A stretch of 64,000 nt of DNA from positions 186,001 through 250,000 of the forward strand of contig NZ_FRDH01000006.1 of assembly GCF_900143205.1 (NCBI RefSeq), written 5' to 3'. The stretch is from Butyrivibrio hungatei DSM 14810. GTDB taxonomy: Bacteria; Bacillota; Clostridia; Lachnospirales; Lachnospiraceae. A program made the position numbers and the translations under genes. Positions 36,876-44,587 of this stretch are shown here, one piece after another. Positions within the stretch are counted from its first letter, which is position 1, and every line of letters starts with the position of its first letter. The notes beneath the pieces were generated by a model. It saw only the letters and a program-made list of their open reading frames with translations, was not told the DNA's origin and made no database searches.

Positions 36876-39791
36876 TCAATCTACTGACATACCGAACTCA
36901 AGTCGTTTCTTCTTGATCTCTTCATCTATAAAGATTGAATAATCAATAATGGTCTCTCTGGAATCAGTCTTATCTGTAAGAACTTTTCTGATTGCATTTG
37001 AGATGTGTCTTCCTGTGAAATATCCACCAGGAACTTCTCTAATACCAACTGTCTGATCCCACTGTTCATCAAGAACTTCGATATCATCTGCACTCCATGA
37101 GAGATTCTTGAATGCATCTCTGTTTGCTGTTGCATATCTAGCAGATGAACCAAGGAGTGCTTCGATCTCACGACCAAATCTAACCTGAGTTTTTTCATTT
37201 GCCCACCACTTCATGAATTCCCATGAAGCTTGCTTTAACTCTTCATCCTCAGTTGTGATCATCATAGTTGCACTTCCTGTTATGAAGTCTGAGCGATCAA
37301 GATATGTTTTTCCGTTCTCATCTGTTCTGTATGTTCCAGGAATGAGAGTGAAGTCCCAAAGACCTCTGATCTCAGGTGCTGAAACCATGAGTGTGTTGTA
37401 TGTTGAATAAGCTGCTATACCTATTGGCATCTCTCCTGAACGGAATCTGCTGACGAAGTCATAGATTGTAGGAATGCCATAATCATTAAAGTATCTTACG
37501 TAATCATCGAAGGCTTTGACGCCTGCTTCTGTGTTGACTGTAGTCTTGGTTCCTGCCTCGTTGTACATGTCACCGCCGTACTGATAAAGAAGTGAGAAGT
37601 ACATTGAAAGGTCAGGTACATTTGACATAACCTGTGTAGAAGCCGATGATGCACCGCTACTACCAGCCGCTGTAGGAATACCTATTGAAAGGCTGTTACC
37701 CTGAATTGTAGGAAGCATTTCGATGAGTTCCTGCCAGGTCTGTGGAACCTCAAGTCCAAGTTCTTCAAGTACGTCTTTTCTGTAGAACATTACGTTGAAG
37801 GTCTGTGTCTCTGGTATTCCGTAGATATGACCATCAAGGCTGTACTGCTCATAAGAGCTTGGTGAGTAGTGACTCATTACTTCTTCCCAGCCTTCAAACT
37901 GAGTGATATCCTCTGCTGCTCCTCTAAGTGCGTAGTTAACAGGTTTTTCTGCTGAAACTGAAAGAACTACGTTTGGTCCTCTGCCTGCAAGTACTGCATT
38001 AAGAAGTGCTGCCTGATCAACTATCTCTACGTTGACCTTTATTCCTGTTGATGTTGTAAACTCATCATCGATCATGGACTTAAGGATTGTTCCCTGGTCT
38101 CTACCGGTTAATACCCAAACCTTGATTACCTTCTCTTCTGAGCCATCGTAAACATCACCAACTGAGTTATAGTCTACAAAGAATGATGCTACAAAGGATT
38201 TTACTTCGTGACCGATCTTGCTAAATACAGTTGCTTTATCTTTCTTTGGATGAGCATCTGTTCCTGAAACTACTATGTAATCTACATCAAGTTTTGTTTC
38301 ACTCATCTTGAGCTGTGCAGTACCAAGTGATGTGATGTTGTCCTTGAATGCAACGAACTCTGTTGTGATCTTCTGTGGCTTTTCGATAAATCTTTCAAGC
38401 TGCTGAGCGATTGTCTGAGCTGTAGCAATGTTATCAGCCATCTGTCCTGAGTAAGCAACCATGTCATCAACGGTCTTGTATAATCTCTTTGACTCAAGGT
38501 CCATTGCTTTCATGATCTCAGGATATGTTGTATCGATGTGATAATCTCTGTAAACATCTGGGCTTGCGCCAGTGTAAACAAGAATCTTTCTATATATCTG
38601 ATTGAGTCTGTAAGTTGAATCCTGAATCTGTTCAAGGATTGGTCCAACACCTCCAAGAGTTGCCTCAAGTCTTACAGTATGAACACCCCTTGTAAGGTAG
38701 ATATCATATGGAAGTTCAAGACTCTCCCAATCGTTTGAATATTCAAAAGAGATCTCTTCGAGCTCCTTGAATGGAATCTCGCCATCAATGTAAACGCTTC
38801 TATTTGAAACAGATCCTCTTGCGTAGTTCTGTCTGGCTTTTACCATGATGTTGTAATATCCATCCTCTGGAACTTCGATATCCCACTGGATCCACTGACC
38901 TGTTGATCTCCAGCTTTCTCCACCTACATAGTTGAGAACTGTGTGTGTAACACTATTTGGTGAAGTGGTAGGTGAGGATCTATCATACTTGGCATATAGG
39001 GAGGATTCAGATCTTAAGGTAGAATCCTCACCCTGAACCACTTGCATGTAATTTCTGGCCTGCTCTGATGCAGGATCATGTTTATTAGCTGCAAGATACT
39101 CTTCATAAGTAGGTCTTTCTGTAACTCCTCTAAGCTCTACCTTTGAGAGGATCATAGGTTCATTGTCTGCTTCGAATGTAAGTGTGTTTTCACCTTTTTC
39201 AAAATAGAAAACGTATGGCTCTGGGACAAATCCCATGTCGTCTCTAAAATATGCTGACTGGAAGTCGAAGTATTCAACCTGAACTGGTCGGATCTCGTTA
39301 TCTCTGTTATCAGTTCTAACTTCTCCGCCATCCATCCACATTCTGGTGAATGAAATGTTTCTGGCATCTTCAAATGGAAGTTCTCCGTTAATGTATACGG
39401 TACGTTCTGCAGGAACTCCTCTTGATTCTGGAATGAAATACTCGATGTAGATCTGGTACATACCAGCCTTTGGCACGTCTACTGTCCATGTGATCTCAGA
39501 ACCGGTCTCAGTAAAAATACCGTTATTTTCTTTACGAACAGTACCTTTTGATTCATATTCATCAATGTTTACTGCAATGTCACCTGAAGGTCTGTCTGCA
39601 TCTGCATGTTCATTAAGATATCCTGTATAAGCACCTACTCTTTCCATTCCTTCAACTTCAACAGTGAGATCTGTGCCTTCGTATTTCTCGTGGAAATCAG
39701 TTCTTTCTCTATGTGAAAGAAGTACGCATATACCGGCGAAAACTACTAATACCCCAATAACTATTAAAACTTTTCGCAATGTCTTGTTCAT
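36876..39791 (-). CDS. Membrane-anchored solute-binding protein with two N-terminal carbohydrate-binding-like domains
   Basis: 971 residues from the ATG at 39791, about twice the usual binding-protein size. A membrane helix at 7-25 is the anchor; the string AGIC lacks a proper lipobox. Two beta-sandwich modules follow (about 38-225 and 253-385), each with an AGMYQIYIEY- or DGYYNIMVKA-like core and a VYINGE/VYIDGE motif, resembling CBM35/CBM6-like folds. Residues about 395-510 look helical. Residues about 555-950 are a family-1 solute-binding domain (GIPETQTFNVMFYRKD). It follows GH10 by 17 bp. A capture-and-deliver role for xylan fragments is inferred. Confidence 0.8.
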   Translation of the reverse strand: MNKTLRKVLIVIGVLVVFAGICVLLSHRERTDFHEKYEGTDLTVEVEGMERVGAYTGYLNEHADADRPSGDIAVNIDEYESKGTVRKENNGIFTETGSEITWTVDVPKAGMYQIYIEYFIPESRGVPAERTVYINGELPFEDARNISFTRMWMDGGEVRTDNRDNEIRPVQVEYFDFQSAYFRDDMGFVPEPYVFYFEKGENTLTFEADNEPMILSKVELRGVTERPTYEEYLAANKHDPASEQARNYMQVVQGEDSTLRSESSLYAKYDRSSPTTSPNSVTHTVLNYVGGESWRSTGQWIQWDIEVPEDGYYNIMVKARQNYARGSVSNRSVYIDGEIPFKELEEISFEYSNDWESLELPYDIYLTRGVHTVRLEATLGGVGPILEQIQDSTYRLNQIYRKILVYTGASPDVYRDYHIDTTYPEIMKAMDLESKRLYKTVDDMVAYSGQMADNIATAQTIAQQLERFIEKPQKITTEFVAFKDNITSLGTAQLKMSETKLDVDYIVVSGTDAHPKKDKATVFSKIGHEVKSFVASFFVDYNSVGDVYDGSEEKVIKVWVLTGRDQGTILKSMIDDEFTTSTGIKVNVEIVDQAALLNAVLAGRGPNVVLSVSAEKPVNYALRGAAEDITQFEGWEEVMSHYSPSSYEQYSLDGHIYGIPETQTFNVMFYRKDVLEELGLEVPQTWQELIEMLPTIQGNSLSIGIPTAAGSSGASSASTQVMSNVPDLSMYFSLLYQYGGDMYNEAGTKTTVNTEAGVKAFDDYVRYFNDYGIPTIYDFVSRFRSGEMPIGIAAYSTYNTLMVSAPEIRGLWDFTLIPGTYRTDENGKTYLDRSDFITGSATMMITTEDEELKQASWEFMKWWANEKTQVRFGREIEALLGSSARYATANRDAFKNLSWSADDIEVLDEQWDQTVGIREVPGGYFTGRHISNAIRKVLTDKTDSRETIIDYSIFIDEEIKKKRLEFGMSVD

Positions 39792-39808
39792 GTTATATAG
39801 TCCTTTGT

Positions 39809-41209
39809 TTATTCTTGTGCGAACACCCAAAATGCTGGCTTTGGTTCATACTTGCCATCAAATAATAGTGGGCACTGCTTTTGTTCTTTTTGACTTCCAC
39901 CACCTACATTGGATCTGAACTGTAGCCATGAAAGTGTATCTATTGTTCCCCAGAAAGTAATTCCCGTAATGTTTACTCCTGAGTTCTGAGCTGACTGAAG
40001 TCCGTAGTACATGAGGTTGTAAACCTTACGCTGCTCCTCATATTCTTTTTCCATAGCTTCTGGACTTCCGTCGTAGCCATCTGTTGCTCTAAGATCCCAT
40101 TCGGTAATCTGTACATTTCCAACAACCTTGCCATAGGCCTTGGCTGATGCCTCAACCTCTGTATAGGAAGGGCCCTCCATACTGTAATGTCCCTGCATTC
40201 CCATTGCTGTGATCCTGGTACCTTCGCCTTTTGGACCTTCAGCTGCTTTTACTTCTTCAAGGAGAGTGATGATTCCTGCTCTCTTTTTGGCATCGCATTC
40301 GTTGTAGTCGTTGTAGTAAAGCTCAAGATCATCTGGAGCATATTTGTTAGCGTACTTAAATGCGTTGATGATGAACTCTTCACTCTGATATACATGCCAC
40401 CAGCTGGAGTTGCCGCCGTGTCTGTCTTCTAGAAGATCTTCATCAGGTCTTTCAGTATCTGTTCTATAGGTTCCTGTTGAATCAGATATTGCTTCGTTTA
40501 CTACGTCCCATCCATAGAAAAGATCTTTATATGGACTATTCTCTCCAGTAAAGTGAGTCAAGACTTCTCTTATGTACCACTCAAGTCTCTTGTCCATCTC
40601 TTCCTTGCTGACATATGGCTTGGTCTTGTCATAATCTTCATGGAAGAACCACTCTGGAGTCTGTGAGTGCCAGAGGAGAACGTGTCCTCTTACTTCTATC
40701 TTTCTGTCTGGATTTGCTTCGTTCCATTTGAGTATCTTATTAAGTATCTTTTCCGGATTACTATAATTAAGAACCGGAACCGTTATGGTCTCACCGTTAA
40801 GCTCTGCCTCTTTTGTACCAGGACAGGTACTTACGCTATAACCAAAGAGTGAATCAGGCTTTAATTCATTGCCAAGTGTCACTGCATTGAAATGTGTTGT
40901 AACAAGGTCCCACAGCTTGGGATCCCAAGGTTCTTTACCTGTAATAGCACATCCAATCCTGCATCCCATTTTCTTGGGAACCACATCTCTAAGGGCTGGA
41001 ATCTGCTCCTTACTTTCTTCTGTATTCAATTCTTGCTTCTCCTGATTTTCTGGTTCTGAGCTAGAAACTGATGATGCGTCATCTGCGTTTGTCGCTGTCT
41101 CCGACGATGCATTTACTGCCTCTGATCCAGCTGTTTCGCCGCATGCAGTAATAGAAATCGCCATGATCACCGCGCAGACATTCGCCAAAGATCTTCCCCA
41201 TTTTTTCAT
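39809..41209 (-). CDS. GH10 endo-beta-1,4-xylanase, lipoprotein
   Basis: 466 residues. A lipoprotein signal ends SITAC (lipidated Cys23), then a Ser/Glu/Asn linker to about residue 72 holds the enzyme away from the membrane. The GH10 domain (75-464) has WDVVNEAIS with the acid/base Glu239 and QITEWDLRA with the nucleophile Glu370; HVLLWHSQTPEW near 176-187 is the substrate-binding block. It cuts xylan at the cell surface. The frame opens with TTG, but GGGGAGG with eight-base spacing supports the ATG at 41209. It is the first gene of the 20-kb array. Confidence 0.95.
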   Translation of the reverse strand: MKKWGRSLANVCAVIMAISITACGETAGSEAVNASSETATNADDASSVSSSEPENQEKQELNTEESKEQIPALRDVVPKKMGCRIGCAITGKEPWDPKLWDLVTTHFNAVTLGNELKPDSLFGYSVSTCPGTKEAELNGETITVPVLNYSNPEKILNKILKWNEANPDRKIEVRGHVLLWHSQTPEWFFHEDYDKTKPYVSKEEMDKRLEWYIREVLTHFTGENSPYKDLFYGWDVVNEAISDSTGTYRTDTERPDEDLLEDRHGGNSSWWHVYQSEEFIINAFKYANKYAPDDLELYYNDYNECDAKKRAGIITLLEEVKAAEGPKGEGTRITAMGMQGHYSMEGPSYTEVEASAKAYGKVVGNVQITEWDLRATDGYDGSPEAMEKEYEEQRKVYNLMYYGLQSAQNSGVNITGITFWGTIDTLSWLQFRSNVGGGSQKEQKQCPLLFDGKYEPKPAFWVFAQE

Positions 41210-41212
41210 CAA

Positions 41213-41528
41213 CTTAGCCTCCCCAATTAGTAATCAATTTTTGCTAATCATAATTCTAGTTGACAAGATATAGCATATAAGCTAGCAGAAAGATTTGCTT
41301 GTCATTTTTTGCAAAATGGCGTTCAGATATTGCTTTTTGACCGCAAAAAATGGTAGTGTTTTTTTGTGCATATTTAACAATAGACATGATGCTAATTGAT
41401 TTTCTATTATCTATATTGAGCACTTTTTGATGATTGATAGCAATTTTTGAGAAGTTTTATTTACCAGATAATGATATGATTTGAGGGTAAATTCAATAAG
41501 ACACTGATATTAGAAAGGTGTAACAACA
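41213..41528. promoter_or_regulatory. Divergent control region between GH10 operon and AraC gene
   Basis: A 316-bp AT-rich gap. CATTTTTTGC at 41303-41312 and its exact complement GCAAAAAATG at 41343-41352 form a 10-bp inverted pair; the second copy extends to GCAAAAAATGGTA, identical to a site before the GH3 gene at 10.36 kb. A direct repeat GCACTTTTTGA/GCAATTTTTGA lies at 41420 and 41440, 20 bp apart, the spacing typical of AraC-family half-sites. No canonical -35/-10 pair for the GH10 direction was found, which fits activator-dependent transcription. Confidence 0.5.
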
Positions 41529-42470
41529 ATGGTCAAAAAAGAAGACAATGTTAAGTTAGACTATTATCAGCAAAACACCGATTACAAAGCACGTGTAATG
41601 GTGAACAATAACGAGAAATCTATTTTTCCAAAGGACTCATCTCTACGAATCTGGTACAATGAGCTGCCCTGTGACTATTCATCACACTGGCACAACGCTC
41701 TTGAGATTATCGCTCCTATTGAAAATTACTATGATGTAGAAATTGATGGTGACTACTATCACGTTGTTCCTGGCGAGATCATCATTATCCCGCCTCGCAG
41801 ATCTCACAGCCTTCATGCGCCAAAAACAGGCTGCAGATATGTATGCCTTTTTGATATTGACTTTTTCTCATCACTTAGAGGATACTCCAGTCTTATCACC
41901 ATGCTTCAGGACTGCATTCATATCACTCCCGAGAGCCACGCACCGATCTTTTCCGAGATCAGCGATCTCTTTTCACAGATATGGAATGAATACTTCCAGA
42001 AGACTGAGTTCTATGAGTTTTCTATCTATTCCCATCTGTTCCAGATCATGACTATTCTCTCAAGGCATCGCCTCAGCAAGATCAACATCTTTACTGATAG
42101 CACGCCAGTTAAGAGACATGAGTATTTTGAAAAGCTTAACAACGCTATTGATTACATCGATCAGAATTACACCTACGATATAACTCTTGAGGATGTGGCT
42201 GCTTACAGCGGTTTCTCCAAGTTCCATTTCTCAAGGCTTTTCAAAGAATATATGAACTGTACTTTCTACGACTACCTTATCGGTCAGCGTATCAAGGCTA
42301 CGGAGGTTCTCCTTACTAGAGATGATCTTTCTATTACTGATATCGCCCTCCAGTCCGGTTTTTCAAGTATCTCTACTTTTAACCGGACCTTCAAGCAAAA
42401 GAAAGGGTGTACCCCTGGTGAGTACCGTTCTTTATTTTCTCAAGGACTGCACAAACAGCAACAAGGATAA
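41529..42470 (+). CDS. AraC-family transcriptional regulator
   Basis: 313 residues. A cupin-type ligand domain (SHWHNALEIIAPIE near residue 55; VPGEIIIIPPRRSH near 80-93) is followed by two helix-turn-helix motifs at about 205-305 with FSKFHFSRLFKEYM and SGFSSISTFNRTFKQ. It is divergent from the GH10-led array and convergent with the GH43 lipoprotein gene (14 bp between stops), so it is the best candidate activator of the array. AAAGG lies before the ATG. Confidence 0.9.
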   Translation: MVKKEDNVKLDYYQQNTDYKARVMVNNNEKSIFPKDSSLRIWYNELPCDYSSHWHNALEIIAPIENYYDVEIDGDYYHVVPGEIIIIPPRRSHSLHAPKTGCRYVCLFDIDFFSSLRGYSSLITMLQDCIHITPESHAPIFSEISDLFSQIWNEYFQKTEFYEFSIYSHLFQIMTILSRHRLSKINIFTDSTPVKRHEYFEKLNNAIDYIDQNYTYDITLEDVAAYSGFSKFHFSRLFKEYMNCTFYDYLIGQRIKATEVLLTRDDLSITDIALQSGFSSISTFNRTFKQKKGCTPGEYRSLFSQGLHKQQQG

Positions 42471-42484
42471 TGTAAAAGAACTGC

Positions 42485-44116
42485 TTATTTATTAAACTTC
42501 CATGAATGCACACTGTAGTTACTTCCTTCAAAGACGAAGTATACAGTGTGTTTTTCTGTTACAGGATTTTCAAACTCTGCTGTGACAGTTGTAAGTTCTT
42601 TGCCTGCGGCTGATACAGGAATTCTGCACACCGGCTCTGCTGATGGAAGATCAAGGCAGATGTTAATTGTGCCTTCTCCTGTGCCAAGGTACTCTACTTC
42701 GATGCTCTTTGCTCCCTCAGAGCCAAAGTTCACACCTTCAATGCTGGTCCATGAACCATCCTTGATGCCAGTCAGGATCATATCTCCTGAGCCGAATTTC
42801 TCGGCTTCTTCACCAAACTGGGTTGTATCTATCTCTGCTTCGTTAGCCATGGTTACTGCTGGAATTGTCTGGTATGGATCAAAGTCTTTTACCTGAGGAA
42901 CGCCGTTTCTGGTGCCAACGCTGGCAGCTGGCTCGCCTTCTTCATTGAATCTTATCTTATCAACATTAGTACTTCTGTATCCGTGAAGTATTCCCATCTT
43001 CTCTTCAAGGATTCTGGAGTGGTATGCGATGTACCACTGACCTTCAAATTCAAACATGCAGTGATGGTTGTTACCGCCAAGGCCAAAGAATACTTCAGGG
43101 TTCTTGAGGACTCCGTTTGCTGGCTCGAAAGGTCCCATAGGAGAATCTGATTTCATGGTCATGATCTCGCCATTAGAGAAGCCGAGCTCTTTTTCTGCTT
43201 CTGGAGTAACATCGAAGTTTGTACAATATGAATAGTAATAGGTTCCGTTTATCTTGTTGATACCTGAATCTTCAAAGAGATACTGAACGTTCTCGATGGC
43301 GATTGGATCTCCGTCGAGGCTGATCATATCATCAGAGAGCTTTGCAACTCTTGCTGTTCCTGGATTTGAAGCCTTATCAGGTGAAGGAACTCCGCCTCCG
43401 AAATAAATGTAGGCTGATCCGTCATCGTCCATGAGAACTGCAGGATCAAAGAGCCATGTTACTTCTGCGCAGGTTGGAGTATCTCTTGAGATGAGTGGTC
43501 CATTTATAGGATCTGTGAATGGTCCAGTTGGGCTATCTGCTGTGAGAACAGCGATGCCATTTCCGTTATTTGCAAAATATAAGAAGAACTTGTCTTTGCC
43601 ATCAATGTTCTTGTAAGCTGCAGCTGGTGCCCATGAGTTTGCTCCCCAGCTTGCTGCGCCGTTCTTGCCTGCTGCGTATACTGTTCCATGATCTGTCCAG
43701 TTAACAAGATCATCAGATGACACAACGTTTATGGTGTTGATATTTGAATAGGTGTTTTCTTTGGCTGTGCCATCTGCCTCGTATGATGGCTTATCACCTG
43801 TCATGTAGAGGTAGACTCTTCCGTTATAAACAAGAGCATATGGATCTGCGCCAAATCTCTGGAGCATTACCGGATTGTGCTCTGTTATCTGCTTGTAGCT
43901 TTTTTGAATCTCAACTGAATGTGTTGCTGACATATCTGTATCCCCCTCGGTTTGATCTGTTTCTGTCGCCGTTTCGGTTTGTGGAGCCTGCTGGTATTGA
44001 GTCTTATCTTGCTCTGATTGGCTTCTTGCCTTTTGATCTTGGCATCCCGCTAGAATTGTTAAGGCCGTTAATATGCTGAGTACTGCAATTGCTGGTTTTT
44101 TCTTGTTTTTGTACAT
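42485..44116 (-). CDS. GH43 glycosidase lipoprotein with C-terminal CBM6-like domain
   Basis: 543 residues. The lipobox TILAGC gives the lipidated Cys25, then a Gln/Thr/Glu linker to about residue 65. The five-bladed GH43 domain spans about 75-400: general base Asp91 in RFGADPY, and WLFDPAVL near 225 with the second conserved Asp. Residues about 420-543 form a beta-sandwich similar to CBM6. Likely an alpha-L-arabinofuranosidase or beta-xylosidase acting on xylan at the cell surface; the subfamily cannot be fixed by eye. GGTGGGG precedes the ATG. Confidence 0.87.
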   Translation of the reverse strand: MYKNKKKPAIAVLSILTALTILAGCQDQKARSQSEQDKTQYQQAPQTETATETDQTEGDTDMSATHSVEIQKSYKQITEHNPVMLQRFGADPYALVYNGRVYLYMTGDKPSYEADGTAKENTYSNINTINVVSSDDLVNWTDHGTVYAAGKNGAASWGANSWAPAAAYKNIDGKDKFFLYFANNGNGIAVLTADSPTGPFTDPINGPLISRDTPTCAEVTWLFDPAVLMDDDGSAYIYFGGGVPSPDKASNPGTARVAKLSDDMISLDGDPIAIENVQYLFEDSGINKINGTYYYSYCTNFDVTPEAEKELGFSNGEIMTMKSDSPMGPFEPANGVLKNPEVFFGLGGNNHHCMFEFEGQWYIAYHSRILEEKMGILHGYRSTNVDKIRFNEEGEPAASVGTRNGVPQVKDFDPYQTIPAVTMANEAEIDTTQFGEEAEKFGSGDMILTGIKDGSWTSIEGVNFGSEGAKSIEVEYLGTGEGTINICLDLPSAEPVCRIPVSAAGKELTTVTAEFENPVTEKHTVYFVFEGSNYSVHSWKFNK

Positions 44117-44184
44117 ATCGCTAACCCCACCTTGTTAATTCCATGTACAAGACTATACGGTATCGGAGCCTGGGGATTCCACTA

Positions 44185-44214
44185 AATAATTGCTAATTTC
44201 ACGTCAATAATTGC
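44185..44214. promoter_or_regulatory. Direct repeat AATAATTGC upstream of the GH43 gene, 21 bp apart
   Basis: Copies at 44185-44193 and 44206-44214 are identical and exactly two helical turns apart, about 70-100 bp upstream of the GH43 ATG. This is the usual geometry of AraC-family half-sites; the factor is unknown. A TTGACG overlaps on the minus strand. Confidence 0.4.
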
Positions 44215-44220
44215 AAGTGG

Positions 44221-44294
44221 GGGGACGTGCGCAGGGCGTCCCGTTCAGCCTGGCATGCGTGCGGTTGTCTCGCGCGGCGCTTTGTGGCGTCCCG
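44221..44294. repeat. GC-rich segment with repeated GGCGTCCCG
   Basis: An unusually GC-rich stretch in AT-rich DNA. GGCGTCCCG occurs at 44235-44243 and 44286-44294, and a GGGACG/CGTCCC hairpin lies at its start. It borders the CATG-site array; a shorter related edge (GACGCCCCGG on the minus strand) borders the other array near 49.13 kb. Confidence 0.55.
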
Positions 44295-44457
44295 GCATGT
44301 CTTTTTAGCTATTATCTTGTTTTGGCATGCCAATTTTCTTCAATTTCAAGATTTCCAGCATGCCTTTTTCAAGTTTTCAAATTTTCAGCATGCTTCCTTT
44401 TCTTTTTTCGAGAGTTTTTAGCATGCCTTTTCCCTCTTTTTTCTTGTTTATGCATGC
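44294..44457 (+). repeat. Left array of phased GCATG(C/T) sites
   Basis: Six GCATGC/GCATGT sites start at 44295, 44325, 44358, 44388, 44421 and 44452, spaced 30, 33, 30, 33 and 31 bp. Spacers are T-rich on the plus strand. The first 71 bp match the right array (read on the minus strand) at about 64 of 71 positions; later spacers have diverged although site spacing is kept. A periodic open frame here is a by-product of spacings divisible by three. Confidence 0.8.
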
Positions 44458-44587
44458 TTCAGATTTCTTTTCCTACAACTTAGCAACCTTTAGAATAGAT
44501 GTAGCAATAATTGAATAGACCATTTTCCTCAAAAATTTTACTCTACGATAAGAGACTGTATTTTTTAACACAATGGGGTGAAAGATT

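Noticed and set aside
36876..39830. Start of the anchored binding protein at 39830
   Set aside because: It would overlap the GH10 gene and add 13 residues before the membrane helix; AAAGGA supports the ATG at 39791.
44294..44457. CRISPR array
   Set aside because: The repeated core is only 6-8 bp, the intervals are low-complexity T-rich, and the two arrays are homologous including spacers. No cas genes are present.
44211..44518. Periodic open frames encoding Phe/Ser/His-rich proteins across the left array
   Set aside because: The frame stays open because most spacings are multiples of three; the right array breaks this pattern, and there is no ribosome site.
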